Shown here piece by piece: positions 1-9,934 of a stretch of 64,000 nt of DNA. The stretch covers positions 310,001-374,000 of the forward strand of contig JACGZH010000004.1 in the NCBI GenBank assembly GCA_014706385.1. The letters run 5' to 3'. The notes beneath the pieces were generated by a model. It worked only from the letters and a program-made list of their open reading frames with translations, was not told the DNA's origin and ran no database searches. The position numbers were made by a program, and so were the translations under genes. The stretch is from Phaffia rhodozyma. Taxonomy: Eukaryota > Basidiomycota > Tremellomycetes > Cystofilobasidiales > Mrakiaceae. Position 1 is the first letter of the stretch. Every line of letters starts with the position of its first letter.

Positions 1-14
1 CGATCCCGACAGCA

Positions 15-50
<36 letters not shown>

Positions 51-460
51 AGAGAAAATCACAGCCAGCCGACCAGAGAGCGAACGAGCGAACGAGCCAG
101 AAAAGCCAGCTTGAGAAGACAAAGAAGGAAGGAGGCAAACGAAGAAAGGAGGCAAACAAACGAAGGAGGACGACGAAGGAAGAAGAGCTAGGTCGATATG
201 TCATGTAGAGAAGGACGATAGTATACAACTTGGCCACAGTGCTAGTTCACATTTTTCAGATATCAACGAAAGGAAAGGAAAGGAAAGGAGAAGATAGAGA
301 GAGCGCAGGGTAGACGCCCAAACAGACGCCCAGACAGACGCCTCGATTGGAGGCCAGTCAGGAGGCCAAACAAGAGGCCAGACAAGAGGCTAGCCAGGAA
401 ACAGGTGGAGAACAAAGAAGGCAGCGGGGAAGCAAGACAGAAGGACAGAAGGCGGCCACC
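1..460. other. 3' flank of the permease with simple repeats
   Basis: No gene is supported here. The stretch holds a GAAA microsatellite near the start, purine-rich GAAGGA/GGCAAAC runs at 120-190, AGGAAAGGAA runs near 270-290, and short tandem repeats based on CAGACGCC and GAGGCCA(A/G) at about 315-400. It is downstream of the minus-strand permease and probably contains its 3' UTR. Confidence 0.7.
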
Positions 461-3017
461 CTAGTTGTTCCACCACCTGGCAAACCAGTTCGAGTTCTTG
501 TTGGCCAGAGCCTCCAAAGCCTCGTTCTCGGCCTCGTTCTCGTCGATCTCCCGGATCCCAGACACCAGGTCGACCTCGGCCGGCGGGATGATCTTGGTCT
601 TGTACACGAGCTTGTAGCCAAAGTAGGCGATCGCAAACACAGGCAGACCGATGTAGTTCGTCACGAACGAGATCGGCTGGAACTTGGGGAAGAACGAGTC
701 GTAGCCCTTGAAGATGACGATGAAGCCGGTGAAGAAGAGCGCGATCCACGCGCCGTACGGTTGGAACGGTGCCTTGTACGGCAGGTCGTCCCGGGACATG
801 CCCTGGGCGGCGAGCGCCTTCATGAACCGGATGTGCGACCACAGGATGCACATCCACGTGAGCGCACCAAACATCGAGATGAGCGACACAAAGTACTTGA
901 ACACCGTCAGCGCAGATGTCGCCACCGAGCAGTACGACAGTCCACAGAACGCCGTGCAGAGCAGAAGCGCGTTGAACGGGATCCCCCGTCGGCTGACCTT
1001 GGCAAAGATGCTGGGCGCCTGGCCCTCGACGGCAAGCGCGAAGAGCGTCCGGGAGCCGATGTAGAGATCAGAGTTCGCAGCAGAGAACACGAAGAGCAGG
1101 ATCGCAGCGTTGATGATCGACGGAAGCGTCTTGATCCCCGAGATCGTGATCGCGACGACAAACGGCGATGCGTTCGCGTTCGCCGACGACTTGATCGCAC
1201 CCGCCAGCAGCTTGCTGTTCGACGGCACAAGCAGACCGACCACCGTGATCCCTCCGATGTAGAACACAAGGATCCGCCAGAACGTCCGCCGGATCGCCTT
1301 CGGAATCTCCCGTCGCGGGTTCTTGCTCTCTCCGACCGTCACACCGACAAGCTCGGTACCGATCAGCGCAAAGAGCGCATTCGGGAACGCATAGAAGATC
1401 CCGAGGAACACACCGGCCGGAGTGTTGTATCCGTAGTGGGAGAACGGCCCGGGTTCCTTCCAGTATCGGAAACCGATCCGGTCGTGCGACGGCCCTCCGC
1501 CGAGATCGAGGACGATACCGAGGATGATCAGGCCGGTGAGCACGGTGACCTTGATGGCACTCATCCAGAACTCGAACTCGCTGTGTGGGGTGTGAGGGGT
1601 GTGGGGTGTGAGGGGTGTGAGGGGTGAGGGGTGTGAGGTGCGTCATGCACAGGCAGAAACGAAAAGATACAGCCCGGTCAGCCAGCCAGTCGAGCGCATG
1701 CCTCCCTCCGAACAGAGTGAAAAGCAGACAGGACGAACCCAAAGACGGCAACGCCGAGCATGTTCAGCAGGAAGATCGCCGCGATCATGATCGTACACCA
1801 GATGGCAGGCGAGTACTTTTTGTGGTCCCAGTACTGGATGACGACGACTCCGGCACTGAAGGAGTGAACGCACCAAGACGACGCAAACACAGCGCACACA
1901 CACAGTGCAAACACAGCGCAAGTGAAGAAGCACAAACACAACGCAAATGAAGTACGAACACAGTACAGAACAGGACATCAGTCACGAGAGGCCGGTGGGT
2001 CGACCCGAAAAGACAAGCGATGGGTACGTACGTGATGTTGTTGGGCGTGACGATGAGGTACTTGAACAGGTAGTTGTATCCGAGAGAGAAGCCAAGCTGG
2101 GCACAGGCACACACACAGGCACAGGCACAGGTACAGGCACACAGATGCGTTCGTCAGTCGACACATCAGACCGGTCCGATCGACATCAGGCACACTCACA
2201 GCAGGGTCAAAGAACCGGGAAGAGTATCCAGCAAAGCCTTGCTTGTGCGGCAAGAACGTCGCCTGCTCTCCCAGACTGATCATCACCATGTAGCAGACAA
2301 GACCCATGATCGAGTAGCCCATCTGAGCGACAGTCAGAGAAGCACGACAAAACACCAGACGCAACACCAGACGAAACAGGAGGATGAGCATGACTGGAAG
2401 GCGATCACAGCAGAAGACGAGCCAACAGCAGAGGAGCAGAGCTCGGTGCAGTAGAACCCAGCAGAACACGTACCAGCAGCCCGACAGGTCCCGACTTTGA
2501 CAGAGCAGAACCAGAACCGATGATCAGACCCGTTCCGACAGCCTAGAAGCAACCGACAGGATGCAGAGAGAGCACAAGCGCCAAGGCGTTAGCAGATGGC
2601 ACGCAAAGACAGAGCACAACCGCCGTCACAGGACGACACAAGATGGAAGAGACCTACTCCTCCGATGGCAATCATACTGATCTGGATGGGTCGCAAGGCG
2701 CGCGCAGCAGATCTCGGTCAGAACGACAGACACAGTCCGCGAAGAGAGCGACAAGACAAACGGAGAAAAGGGAAGGAAACAGGAAAAAGAAGAAGGAAAA
2801 AAAAAGAAGAAAAAAGGGAAAAGAAAAGAAGGAAGAACAAAAGAGAAGCATGGACGGTACGGACATGTCTGGCCTTGAGCCCTCGGTGGGTCGTCGTGTT
2901 TTCGATCTGGCCGTACTTGTCGTCGACGTCTTCTGCAGCAGGCACGGTCGCATGGAAGGCGCCTCCGTCCTTCTCAAAGTCTTTCGATCCGTACTCCTCG
3001 TCTACGCGGTCGTCCAT
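461..3017 (-). CDS. Amino-acid permease (yeast AAT/APC superfamily)
   Basis: This is a plasma-membrane, proton-coupled amino-acid importer with about 12 membrane helices, roughly 556 residues over seven exons. The start at 3017 opens a 51-residue acidic cytosolic tail. Exons then read RHISMIAIGG, AVGTGLIIGSGSALSKSGP, an exon with MGLVCYMVMISLGEQA, LGFSLGYNYLFKYLIVTP, a VVVIQYWDHKKYSP exon (1739-1855), and the large C-terminal exon 461-1580. That last exon opens with the family block GEFEFW followed by GLIILGIVLDLGGGP and HDRIGFRYWK, which is diagnostic for fungal general amino-acid permeases. Exon phases fit at every junction I checked. The substrate cannot be read from sequence. The last intron (1581-1738) carries a GTGTGAGGGG-type minisatellite next to the acceptor. 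A second copy of the 3' part lies at 62770-64000. Confidence 0.93.
1584..1640. repeat. Minisatellite inside the last permease intron
   Basis: Tandem units of about 8-10 bases of the type GGGGTGTGA lie immediately upstream (on the minus strand) of the acceptor at 1581-1583. On the coding strand they form the CCCCTCACAC-rich tract before the AG. The right-hand copy (63893-63933) is 16 bases shorter. Confidence 0.85.
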
Positions 3018-3559
3018 CGTGGGAAGAGAGCAAGAGAGAGGGGTGAGGGGTGAGGGTGAGAGTGAGGGTGAGGGTGAGGGTGAGGGTAAGAGTGGTAGAG
3101 GACACAGGAGTCCAGCGAGTCCAGCGAGTCCAGCAAGAAAGAAGAAAAAAAGGCGCGGACGGGTGGAGAGGACACGAGCGCAAGAGAGAGGAAAGAGAGA
3201 GAAGAAGGATGGAAAGGATGGGGAAGAAGAAAGTCGAAAGGGGAAAGCCGGACGGATGGCGACGATTCAAGTAGTCCTCGCGTGCTTCCCATTTTTCTGT
3301 CCTTATCCGTTTGCCCGCTCTCTTTGTCGTCTTGTCTCTCGGACGCTCAGCCTGTCGACCTATCTCTGGGACGATGTCGCCTGTGGCCTGTGACCTTGGT
3401 GTGGCCTTGGTGTGGCACGGTGGGGACGGTCAGTCCAGACGGGGCTCATCGATCTGTTTGAAGGAGGACAGCGCAAATTGGCTATCGTCCATCCTTATCA
3501 GCTGATGGCTATCTCTGCCGCCTTCTGCCTCGCGAGATCTGGGTCCGATTCGGGGTGGG

Positions 3560-3652
3560 TGTGCCTGTGTGTGCCTGTGTGTGCCTGTGGACGTGCCTGT
3601 GGACGTGCCTGTGGACGTGCCTGTGGACGTGCCTGTGGACGTGCCTGTGTGT
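3560..3652. repeat. GTGCCTGTGGAC 12-bp tandem repeat
   Basis: About six 12-bp units, flanked by GTGTGTGCCT variants, lie some 550 bp upstream of the permease start. The GTGCCT core recurs in clusters upstream of three other minus-strand genes in this window. Confidence 0.85.
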
Positions 3653-4440
3653 GTGTACTTCTGTGCGCCCGGGTTCGAGGTTAGACACTTGCCTTAGACT
3701 TTGGCTCTAGATTCACCCTTATCAGATCCTCTTGGCATCCGGTCCCTTATCAAAGCCGCGGGCTGGAGGCGTCGTGTATCTTTTGTATTTGTTGTTTTGT
3801 ATCGGTCCTTCCCTATTTGTAACTCATCAGGACCAATAACAGAGCCAGCAGCCAGCAATCAAGCCAGCGGTGAAGGTGCCTATCTTTCCCAGATCTCTCC
3901 AGTTCTTTCTTCCTATCGTCTTGGATGAGCTCGATCGTCTGTCTTCTCCCCGTCGGGCCTCGAGAGAAGACGACAGAGAGCAATTGGATATCATCTGGCC
4001 GTCGTCGCTTCTAATCGGGCACGCCCAGCTCGGTGCGTCCTGCCTATCGTCAGCAGGCTCTGCTGTCGACTGTGCGGTCGGGTCGATTGGTTATTGCCTA
4101 ACTGGCTGTTGGAAATGATCTGTCGACGACACATTAACGATCGTCCTTCCGTCCTCTTGTGGCGTTCTTCTGCTGTCTTCTTCTGTCGTCTTCCTCTTCG
4201 GGTCTGCATGTCTGTGTCGTTCACTGCAGACTTTGCATGGATGTGGTTTCTTTGCAAATAGGCAAGATCTTCTGATGTGTTCCATCGGTGTGACCTGTAC
4301 GATGATGACATTCATCTGTCGGAGGACATAGCAAGAGAGCAGCCGACACGAACGAGAGAAGCGACAACGAACGAGAGAGAGAAGCAAAGAGAACAGGAGG
4401 GAACAGAGGGAAGTGAGGAGCCAGAGGCAAGAATGAGAGA

Positions 4441-4525
4441 CGAGAGAGAGACGAGAGAGAGACGAGAGAGAGACGAGAGAGAGACGAGAGAGAGACGAGA
4501 GAGAGACGAGAGAGAGAGACAAGAG
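4441..4525. repeat. 11-bp CGAGAGAGAGA tandem repeat
   Basis: Cytosines fall every 11 bases (4441, 4452, 4463, 4474, 4485, 4496, 4507) in an otherwise pure AG tract. It creates an artefactual Arg/Glu-rich open frame. Confidence 0.85.
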
Positions 4526-5697
4526 AGGAGTGACTTCTCTGTGTTCGCTCTCGCTCTCACCCTGCTCCTCTCTCTCTCTCCCTCTCTCTCTCTCTTTTAC
4601 AATGACAGTAAGAACAGTAAGAACAGCAAGCAAAGAGGACGGCAAGAGCAGCGAGGACGCGTCGTTCCTTCTCCTCGTGCTCTGTCTGCAGCCAGAACCA
4701 GGACGACTGACCGCTCAGCTCTGTTCCTGAAGCATCAACACGAACAGGATGCGCATCTCTTTGGCCGGACTGACCGCCTGCTCTTTGTTCTTGTGCTTTT
4801 CCTAACGTGTCTCCCTCCTCGTCTCCCTCCTCGTCTCCCTCCTCGTCTCCCTCGGTCTGACCTCATGCTGCAGCTTGACCGACCTATCCTGTTCTTCCTC
4901 GCCTTCCAAGCCCTTCTGCTCTTCTACCACGTCCGAGAGAGCTTCCGGAACAGACGAGTCGGCATCACTGGCAGTCGCCAAAACGGCTTGTCGACCCTGA
5001 CGCTCCCCAGACGGAGCCATGTGGTCATGCCCAGAAGGATGGCGCTTAGCTGATGGCCGTCCGTCCATCCGTCCGTCCGTCTCGTAGTCGTGCGTCCAGA
5101 CGGTCGACGTCGACTGGACAGGCTGAGAGCACGACGATGGTCTTTAGCTTGTAGCTTGTCGCGCTCGTCCTCTACGCTCGCCTTCCAGCCGCAGACCTCC
5201 CTCGCAGTGCTGGCTCTTCGGTCTCTATCCTCCGTCCTCTGCTCACTGTCCTCTGTCCACCGCCCTCTGTCCTTGTGTTTCTCTCTCTGTGTTTCTCTCT
5301 CTAGGGATACCCTGTTTGCATATCATATACCATATACTATACACCACATACTATGCACCACATACTATGCACCACATACTATGCACCACACCACACGCAT
5401 CGCAAAGCAGTCCGGTCCTTTCGTTCTCTCTGCCGCTCATCGCGCGTCCGTTGATGTAGCCTCACTCTATCTGCGAGACACCTACACTTTCTGCGAGACA
5501 CTCACTCTCTCCCAAGCCAGTCGTTGTCTCTCTAGATGGCTGGGTCGATCTACTATGAGGAGTCTGTAGCTCGCCCGCTTGCCTTATACGCCGCTGGTCA
5601 TGTACCGTGCAGACTGTGCCATTCTCCTTGTCTTCTCACAGAAGAGGACATCATAGAGAGGACACAACAGAGAAGACACAACAGAGGGGACGCCGTA

Positions 5698-5850
5698 CCG
5701 AAGACGAAGACGAAGACGAAGACGAAGACGAAGACGAAGACGAAGACGAAGACGAAGACGAAGACGAAGACGAAGACGAAGACGAAGACGAAGACGAAGA
5801 CGAAGACGAAGACGAAGACGAAGACGAAGACGAAGACGAAGACGAAGATG
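5698..5850. repeat. GAAGAC hexanucleotide microsatellite, about 25 units
   Basis: A nearly perfect (GAAGAC)n tract of about 150 bases. Both strands stay open in several frames (poly Lys-Thr, Asp-Glu, Ser, Phe-Val, Arg-Leu). These frames lack any flanking conserved sequence and I treat them as non-coding. Confidence 0.93.
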
Positions 5851-6342
5851 AACATGTACATGTGAGCATGATAGCACAGAGAACGACTCTCGGCGGACAG
5901 ACCGTCCATACGTCCGTTACCCGTGTTCTTGTTCGGTTTCTTGCGTTCTTGTCCGCTTGCGTACGTTCTTGGTTGTTCGTTCTCTGGCCCATCTATATCT
6001 GGTCGTGTTCTGTCTTGCCGTCCGATGAGGAGAGCAAGCTCGGTGGGCTGAGCAAATTTGACGAGAGCGCGAGCTTCTGACTGCTGGTCGCCCAGCCTTG
6101 CCTTCTCTCCGAGAGGCTGAACCTGCTGGCCATGCCTTGGCTAGACGATCATATCTGTCTGGTGTTTCTGTTTCTATCTTGTCTCTATTTTTGTGCGAGA
6201 AACATCAGTGTGTGCCGTGTGCTACATGCTGTTCCCTTTTCCGTCGATGATCTTTCCCTCTTGCCCTTCTCGCTCTTCTTTCGGCTGTGCTCTCTTCTCA
6301 TTCGCTGCTCCTTCTCTCTTATTGGTAAAGCAGACAAGCTTG

Positions 6343-6438
6343 AGCTTACTCATTATGCAGCTTACTCAGTATGCAGCTTACTCAGTATGCAGCTTACTCA
6401 GCCGGTAAGCTAAACAGCCGGTAAGCTAAACAGCCGGT
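6343..6438. repeat. Two adjoining 16-bp arrays with complementary cores
   Basis: The first array has about 3.5 copies of AGCTTACTCAGTATGC. It runs directly into about 2.5 copies of AGCCGGTAAGCTAAAC. AGCTTAC in the first is the reverse complement of GTAAGCT in the second, so the pair can fold into stem-loops or display inverted binding sites. It lies about 145-240 bp upstream of the TATA box of the MDR gene. Confidence 0.85.
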
Positions 6439-6583
6439 GGATTTGTCGACCATTTGTCGACCAGCTGAGTAATCACACACAAACTTGAAAGTCTCTCGGC
6501 TGCCGCCTGGATCGGAAGGAGTGCATGGGGCGACTAACCGGACGCAACGTCACTTTCTCCGCAAACACATCCTTTCCGGACTG

Positions 6584-6590
6584 TATATAA
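6584..6590 (+). promoter_or_regulatory. TATA box of the MDR oxidoreductase gene
   Basis: A TATATAA motif stands 123 bases upstream of the ATG at 6713. It is followed by a leader with CCACTACCAT/CCACTGTCAT 10-bp repeats (about 6650-6703) and a CCACGACA sequence just before the start codon. Confidence 0.6.
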
Positions 6591-6712
6591 CAGCCTGATC
6601 ACATCTCTTGGCCCTCCACCAGCATCCATATCTGCGCCTTCCTCTTGTCCACTACCATCCACTGTCATCCACTACCATCCACTGTCATCCACTACCATCC
6701 ACTTCCACGACA

Positions 6713-7664
6713 ATGTCGACCAGCTCGCTTCCCAAGACATACTCTCACTACTACCTCGAGAACCGAGGGACGTTTGACTCGATCAAGTTCAAGCAGGACG
6801 TCCCGCTCAAGGCACCCGGCCTGAACCAGGTGCTCATCAGGGTCCGTGCCGTCTCGCTCAACTACCGAGATCTGATCATCGCCAAGGACCAGTACCCGCT
6901 GAGCGCCGTCCCTGAGCGTGTGAGTGCATGCATTCTGTCTTCTCTCTCTTCTCTCTCTTCTCTCTCTTCTCTCGTCGCGGTCAAGCTGATCAATCTGCGC
7001 TCCGTCCTATGAGCCAGGTCATCCCTGCATCTGACGGAGCAGGTGACGTCGTCGCCGTCGGAGACGGTGTGTCCAACTGGAAGGCTGGAGACCGGGTCAT
7101 GGTGAGTGCACACTGCCTTCTCGCCCGGCCTCTTGCTGATGTCTGACCGAACGCTAACCGGACGCTCATCGGACACTCACCGACCCTCGCTCGGTTCTGT
7201 CTGCCCAGGCGACCTTCACCCTCGACCACCAGAACGGATACTTTGACGAGGCCTCTTTCCTCGACAGCACGATCGGCGGTGCTATCGACGGGATGCTTGC
7301 CGAGTATGTGATCATGCCTACGAGTGGTCTTGTCCGGGTGCCTGAGCACCTGACATACGAGGAGGCTGCCACTCTTCCTTGTGCTGTACGTCGGTCGACT
7401 CTGTTGATATTCTTCGATGTCTTTCGATGCTTCTTGATGCTTCTTGATGCTTCTTGATACTGAGCTTGAACCGGACGGTGGCCTGGGGCCGTCTGGGTTG
7501 TGCGCAAACAGGCTCTGACCGCTTGGAACGCGTTGTTCGGTACCGACGGAAGTGTGGCTCTCAAGCCTGGACAGAGTGTCCTTCTCGAGGGAACAGGAGG
7601 TGTCTCCTGCTTTGGTGCCCAGGTTCGTGTCGTCTGTTGTTTTGGTCAGAGTGGCGCCATCCTT

Positions 7665-7734
<70 letters not shown>

Positions 7735-8358
7735 ATGCACCCGTACTCATGCGTCCGTGCGCCTGTGTACCCGTATGCTTCCCAATGCTGACCTGTGCTG
7801 TCACACTCTGATCTGTTACATCCCGGTCTGTCGCTTGGCTGTGTCCAGTTTGCGCTGATGGCCGGTGCCCGAGCGATCATCACTTCATCCTCTGACGAGA
7901 AGCTTGGGCAGGTTGCCGAGGCCGTCAAGACGCTCGGAGGGAGCCGACTGGAGACGATCAACTACAAGACGACGCCCGAGTGGGACGAGGAGGTGCTGAA
8001 GAAGACAGGAAACCAGGGTGTCGCGCATGTTCTTGAGGTCGGAGGACAGGGCACGATCGAGAAGGCGTTCTCGTGCCTCAAGCAGGGTGGCGTGGTGAGC
8101 TGTATCGGCTTTTTGGCCAAGCCGGGGGATATGCCTCCGAATGTCGCTCTTCTTGCGCTCGTCAAGGGTGCGGTCTTCAGGGGCTTCCTCGTCGGCTCGA
8201 GGCGACAGTTTGAGCAGATGTGCGATGCGATCTCGCTGCACAAGATGCGGCCGATCGTGGGCAAGGTGTTTGAGTACAAGGATGCCCGGGCGGCGTATGA
8301 GTTCCAGGCTGGGCAGACTGGGTTTGTAGGTAAGGTTGTGATCAAGGTCAGCAACTAG
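6713..8358 (+). CDS. MDR-family NAD(P)-dependent alcohol dehydrogenase/quinone-oxidoreductase-like protein
   Basis: A medium-chain dehydrogenase/reductase of 362 residues in five exons: 6713-6919, 7018-7101, 7209-7385, 7512-7622 and 7849-8358. All junctions are in phase, mostly with GTGAGT or GTACGT donors. The GroES-like half contains LNYRDLIIAK and ASDGAGDVVAVGDGV. The Rossmann half carries EGTGGVSCFGAQ and FALMAGARAIITSSS for cofactor binding, and ends with GKVVIKVSN. The four-cysteine structural-zinc lobe of classical alcohol dehydrogenases is absent, so it resembles the fungal zinc-type-ADH-like/quinone reductase group rather than true ethanol dehydrogenases. Codons are strongly C/G-ending, which suggests high expression. 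The substrate is unknown. Confidence 0.92.
7668..7732. repeat. GT dinucleotide microsatellite in intron 4
   Basis: About 32 perfect GT units lie in the fourth intron of the MDR gene (7623-7848), away from the donor and acceptor. Confidence 0.95.
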
Positions 8359-8748
8359 CTGGCTGGGATGGAATGGGAAGGCCTGTATCTGAAGATCTGT
8401 CAATACATAAATGTGATTTTCTTATTCAAAGATCCTTGTTTTAGCTGGATGGTCTTGTTGTCTTTGAATTAGTTTCTAAATGAGTGACTGAGGAATGAAA
8501 ATCAGTATAAAATTAATGATACGGATATATCTCAAGGGGATGATGGGAAATGTCGTATGTGTTAGGGTTACATGAAGAGTCTGATGTCAGACATCGGTTA
8601 AAATCTTAGGAATGTTCAACGTATAGGGAATACCAGTGATTCATAGCTGCGTTTGAACCTCGATAGTGGCTGCCATTCAATCTCAATCCAGCTCATCAAT
8701 TTGTACATTTATAGAGTAATCGAGCAAAGATTAACTACAAACCATAAA
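8359..8748. other. Intergenic, AT-rich
   Basis: This is the 3' flank of the MDR gene and the promoter of the peptidyl-tRNA hydrolase gene. I see no further gene or repeat. Confidence 0.6.
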
Positions 8749-9934
8749 ATGGCTCAGACATCGAGTATCGTTGCCACAGCGCTTCTGTCATTGTATGTCC
8801 TAATCTCTTTCTACTCTTCTGCGATATTTATTATAGAGCGATCGATTCTGTTGTCTACTCTGCTGTGCTCCTTTGCTGAACGGACTACCGGACAAAAACA
8901 GGACATTAGGATATTGGATAGGAGTAGGCAACAGTCTTTCTTTCCAGAGGGATCGGAGCGTTTCTTCTGCTCCTGAGAATGATGAGGTTGTTGGCTCCGC
9001 AAAGCCGAAAGAAGGGACTACTCCATCCTCGAACGATGAGGACGAATCGAAACTTAGACAGGTCACGATTGAGCAGGAGGAGGAGATAGTTGAATCTGAC
9101 GATGAGGAAGATGATGAAAGTGAAGATGAAAGTGAGGATGAGGACCGGCCTCTGGAAGGATTGAACACTGTTCAGGCTGGATTCATGGAAGAATGCAAAA
9201 TGGTTTGTTCTCTTAATTCCTCTATTGCCATTGAGAGTTCCATTTTTCAAGAAATCCTCGCACCATCTTCTGTATGGATACTATTCTTTACAGGTTCTCG
9301 TTGTCCGTACTGATTTGAAGATGACCAAGGGAAAGATTGCTGCTCAATGCGGGTACGTACATATTACTACTTCAATTGAGGAGTGATGACAGAATACTGA
9401 TCGGACATTTGAGGTTATTTTGGATAGACATGCGACGTTAGCTTGTTACAGAACACTTTTGGCATCGAATCCGACGCTGCTGAAGCACTGGGAACGGACT
9501 GGGTATGGATTCTGTCTTTTATCTATTAAAGGAAAAGCAAGACGAGCGACAAGCGGAAACTGAAAAAGCCTTCGTCTCATGGTTTCATGTCATCCGAATA
9601 TTAAGCCAAGCGAAGATCGCCCTTCAAGTCAATTCAGAGGACGAGTTGCTATTACTTCAGGCGGTGGCTCAGTCGTTGAATGTTTGCGCGAGAGATATCT
9701 GTGATGCTGGTAGGACTCAAATTGCGGCTGGAAGTCGTACAGTTCTCGGGGTCGGGCCTGGTAAGTTTTACACTTGTCTCGTACAATCTTGACGCGTGGT
9801 TTAGGGCATTAACTTCAACTGTTCCTCACTCTCTCCTTGAACCCGGCTGGTAGCTCCTGTGAGCTTGATAAACCAGGTAAGTACTTGTTCTCCCCTCAGT
9901 ATATTTTCTCTCATCGTTGCAGCAGAAACTATGA
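8749..9934 (+). CDS. PTH2: Peptidyl-tRNA hydrolase 2 (Pth2/Bit1 family)
   Basis: It releases tRNA from prematurely dropped peptidyl-tRNAs and probably sits on the mitochondrial outer membrane or ER. Exons: 8749-8792, 8902-9202, 9294-9352, 9428-9502, 9606-9760, 9854-9876, then about 9923-9934. The first splice gives a hydrophobic anchor (SIVATALLSLTLGYWIGVG), as in human PTRH2. An acidic linker (ESDDEEDDESEDESEDEDR) follows. The catalytic domain has VLVVRTDLKMTKGKIAAQCG, HATLACYRTL, QAKIALQV and CARDICDAGRTQIAAGSRTV, all diagnostic for Pth2. The expected C-terminal VTGHLKL block after LINQ was not found. My best model ends in a short QKL, so the 3' end is the least certain part. Confidence 0.88.

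Larger units (their letters stand above)
1..1707. repeat. Left copy of a window-terminal direct repeat
   Basis: The first 1707 bases recur at 62190-64000 in the same orientation. The repeat holds a GAAA microsatellite (about 15-50), the 3' flank of the permease gene, its large last exon and part of the preceding intron. I compared the copies by offset. The shift is 62189 bases before the GAAA tract, 62309 after it and 62293 after the intronic minisatellite, so only those two tracts differ in length. The last-exon translations of the two copies are the same. The repeat begins exactly at base 1, so its true left edge in the genome is not visible here. Confidence 0.95.
3018..6712. other. Repeat-rich 3.7-kb intergenic region between divergent genes
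   Basis: No protein family is recognisable on either strand. The region separates the permease (minus) from the MDR oxidoreductase (plus), so it should hold both promoters. Repeats in order: GGTGAG hexamers (about 3041-3090); GTGCCTGTGGAC 12-mers (about 3560-3650); an 11-bp CGAGAGAGAGA array (4441-4520); CGTCTCCCTCCT units (4805-4852); CATACTATGCACCAC 15-mers (5340-5392); a GAAGAC hexamer array (5701-5848); and two 16-bp arrays (6343-6438). Long open frames here, such as poly-KT or poly-DE, come from these repeats. Confidence 0.7.

Noticed and set aside
347..1627. 426-residue plus-strand open frame over the permease
   Set aside because: It is Arg/Asp/Glu-rich shadow sequence of a strongly codon-biased gene on the other strand; it lacks any family motif.
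3041..3090. GGTGAG repeats considered as telomeric repeats
   Set aside because: The unit is not TTAGGG-like, the tract is short, interrupted and flanked by gene sequence.
4277..5053. 258-residue plus-strand open frame
   Set aside because: Most of it is the 11-bp CGAGAGAGAGA array, and the rest has no recognisable domain or splice structure.
5536..6080. Poly Lys-Thr, Asp-Glu, Ser, Phe-Val and Arg-Leu open frames
   Set aside because: All come from the GAAGAC hexamer array; open in almost every frame on both strands.
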